Below, one piece after another: positions 41,715-42,709 of a stretch of DNA of 42,709 nucleotides. Under the pieces are notes generated by a model. It saw nothing but the letters and a program-made list of their open reading frames with translations, made no database searches and was not told the DNA's origin. Within the stretch, counting starts at the first letter, position 1. Each line of letters opens with the position of its first letter. This DNA is from CG2-30-68-42 sp037440385 (GTDB lineage Bacteria; Pseudomonadota; Gammaproteobacteria; Burkholderiales; Rhodocyclaceae), in contig JBBIUI010000007.1 of assembly GCA_037440385.1 (NCBI GenBank), forward strand, positions 1 to 42,709, read 5' to 3'. The translations under genes were made by a program, and so were the position numbers.

Positions 41715-42512
41715 TCAGAACAAACTTTCCTTGATGTAGAGCACGTCGTCGCCGCGCACGGCTTCGTCCAGGGCCGGCTCGGACTGGCGCACGCTGCCAT
41801 CCGCAGCGCGACGGTGCAGCCGCAGGCCGCGCTCGGTGCCGCGCAGCGTCGGCCCCCCTCCGAGCGCCAGTGCCTGCCTGACCGTCATGCCGCGCTCGAC
41901 GCGATAGGCGCCCGGCCGTTGCACCTCGCCGTAGATGTAGAACACCGGTGCGCGATGCACGTAGATCACGTCGCCGCCGGCGACCGGCAGGTCGTCCTGC
42001 GCCTTGCCATCGAGGAACAGCGCGGGAAGATCGATCTCCTTGCGCATCGGCCTGCCCTCCCGGATGCCGGTGACGACGACGGTATCCGCGCCACCGGGCG
42101 TGATGCCTCCGGCGATCGCGAGCAGGTCACTCAATTTCAGGTCGAAGGTCTCCAGCGGGAAACGTCCCGGCCGGTTGACCTGGCCGAGCACCGCGACCTG
42201 GCTGCCGCGCATCTGTACGACCAGCATCGTGACCTGGGGCTGCAGCACGAAGCCGCCCTCGCGCAGCCGTTTCGCGATCCGTTGCTCGGCCGCGGGCACC
42301 GTGAGGCCGCCCACCGCGACGCTGCCCAGCAGGGGGAACGTCACCGTTCCGGACTCCGCCACCCGCGTCTCGGTCGTGAGGTCCGGGTTCTGGAACACCG
42401 AGATGCGCACGACGTCGCCCGAACCCAGTACATAGTCTGCGGCAGCCGCCCATTGGGTGGCTGCGAGCAGGACGACCGCGAGCAGCAGCCCGCCCAGATC
42501 TCGGATGTTCAT
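41715..42512 (-). CDS. epsE: EpsE-like polysaccharide export protein
   Basis: Periplasmic/outer-membrane export component of the Wza superfamily, 265 residues. A signal peptide (MNIRDLGGLLLAVVLLAATQ, ending WAAAA near 24) is followed by the polysaccharide export domain YVLGSGDVVRISVFQNPDL and GTVTFPLLGSVAVGGLTVP, then SLBB domains beginning VAVLGQVNRPGRFPL and FYIYGEVQRPGAYRV. No lipobox cysteine is present, as in other EpsE-type proteins and unlike Wza. I chose the ATG at 42512; the frame extends nine residues further without family support. Confidence 0.94.
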   Translation of the reverse strand: MNIRDLGGLLLAVVLLAATQWAAAADYVLGSGDVVRISVFQNPDLTTETRVAESGTVTFPLLGSVAVGGLTVPAAEQRIAKRLREGGFVLQPQVTMLVVQMRGSQVAVLGQVNRPGRFPLETFDLKLSDLLAIAGGITPGGADTVVVTGIREGRPMRKEIDLPALFLDGKAQDDLPVAGGDVIYVHRAPVFYIYGEVQRPGAYRVERGMTVRQALALGGGPTLRGTERGLRLHRRAADGSVRQSEPALDEAVRGDDVLYIKESLF

Positions 42513-42569
42513 CGGTCCCCGTCCATTCGGAAACGGCAACGATGCGAATGCCCGACCCGCACCGTCACG

Positions 42570-42709
42570 CTACTTCTTCAGCCCCGTCAGCCCCTGCTCG
42601 ATACTCTTCTGATCCACCCCGGTCGCAGGCGCCGCCGTTGTCGCCTGCGCGGCGGCAGCCGGCGCGTTGCCAGCCGGGGCGGCCTTCGCCGCATCGGCAA
42701 AATCGCCGA
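42570..42709 (-). CDS. epsD: C-terminal end of a probable EpsD-like peptidyl-prolyl isomerase
   Basis: Partial gene: 45 codons enter from the right edge and stop with TAG at 42570-42572. The visible end is Ala/Thr/Pro-rich and finishes VDQKSIEQGLTGLKK. By position, upstream of epsE on the same strand, and by the alanine-rich tail with an SIE-G-GLK ending, it fits EpsD, a secreted parvulin-type isomerase of PEP-CTERM/exopolysaccharide loci. The catalytic domain is outside the window, so this rests mainly on gene order. Confidence 0.55.
   Translation of the reverse strand, partial: GDFADAAKAAPAGNAPAAAAQATTAAPATGVDQKSIEQGLTGLKK

Noticed and set aside
1..42709. CRISPR arrays, rRNA genes, insertion sequences, known riboswitches
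   Set aside because: None recognised; the only multi-copy repeats are the palindromic units at 30954-31138 and short duplications.

Overview
The window reads as chromosomal DNA of a GC-rich betaproteobacterium. The main reasons are the block tig-clpP-clpX-lon-hupB-tRNA-Val-tRNA-Asp-ppiD, the order methyltransferase/gloB at the left edge, a PEP-CTERM protein, and an EpsD-E-F-G type exopolysaccharide locus at the right edge. Coding density is high and both strands carry long runs of co-directional genes. No integrase, transposase, phage gene, CRISPR array or rRNA gene was seen.

Layout. 1-4.3 kb: housekeeping and signalling genes (methyltransferase, gloB, a response-regulator diguanylate cyclase, mltD). 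4.3-10.9 kb: a minus-strand yejABEF peptide ABC importer. 11-13.7 kb: fabI and ppiD, converging on one shared CTAG. 13.7-20.7 kb: the protein quality-control block on the minus strand, with a good heat-shock (sigma32-type) promoter in front of lon, a sigma70 promoter in front of hupB and a terminator behind the tRNA pair. 21-25.9 kb: the stress module prkA-yeaH-spoVR on the plus strand. 25.9-26.97 kb: a PEP-CTERM protein and tRNA-Leu(TAG).

27-35.8 kb: a minus-strand nucleotide-sugar cluster (gmd, fcl, a VanZ-like gene, rfbB, rfbA, rfbC, rfbD, manC, galE) that would supply GDP-L-fucose, dTDP-L-rhamnose, GDP-mannose and UDP-galactose. It is interrupted between rfbA and rfbC by an array of a palindromic intergenic repeat. 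39.4-42.7 kb: polysaccharide assembly genes epsG, epsF, epsE and the tail of epsD. Together these two blocks, with the PEP-CTERM protein, suggest an exopolysaccharide/PEP-CTERM sorting lifestyle. No exosortase gene lies inside the window.

35.9-39.3 kb, between the two polysaccharide blocks, is the least familiar part: an ECF sigma factor translationally coupled to a one-pass membrane anti-sigma factor whose extracytoplasmic part is a DsrE-like domain. Divergent to it are two secreted DsrE-like proteins, and converging on it is a secreted or membrane-anchored SUMF1/FGE-like protein. The anti-sigma sensor domain and the first secreted protein are visibly homologous, including a shared VAC cysteine and a GW-Y-R ending. 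The divergent intergenic region carries two promoters of the same form (GGAATA, 16 bp, CGTCT), one for each direction. This looks like a self-contained, autoregulated envelope-sensing system, possibly for periplasmic sulfur or thiol chemistry, and is the best candidate here for an undescribed system.
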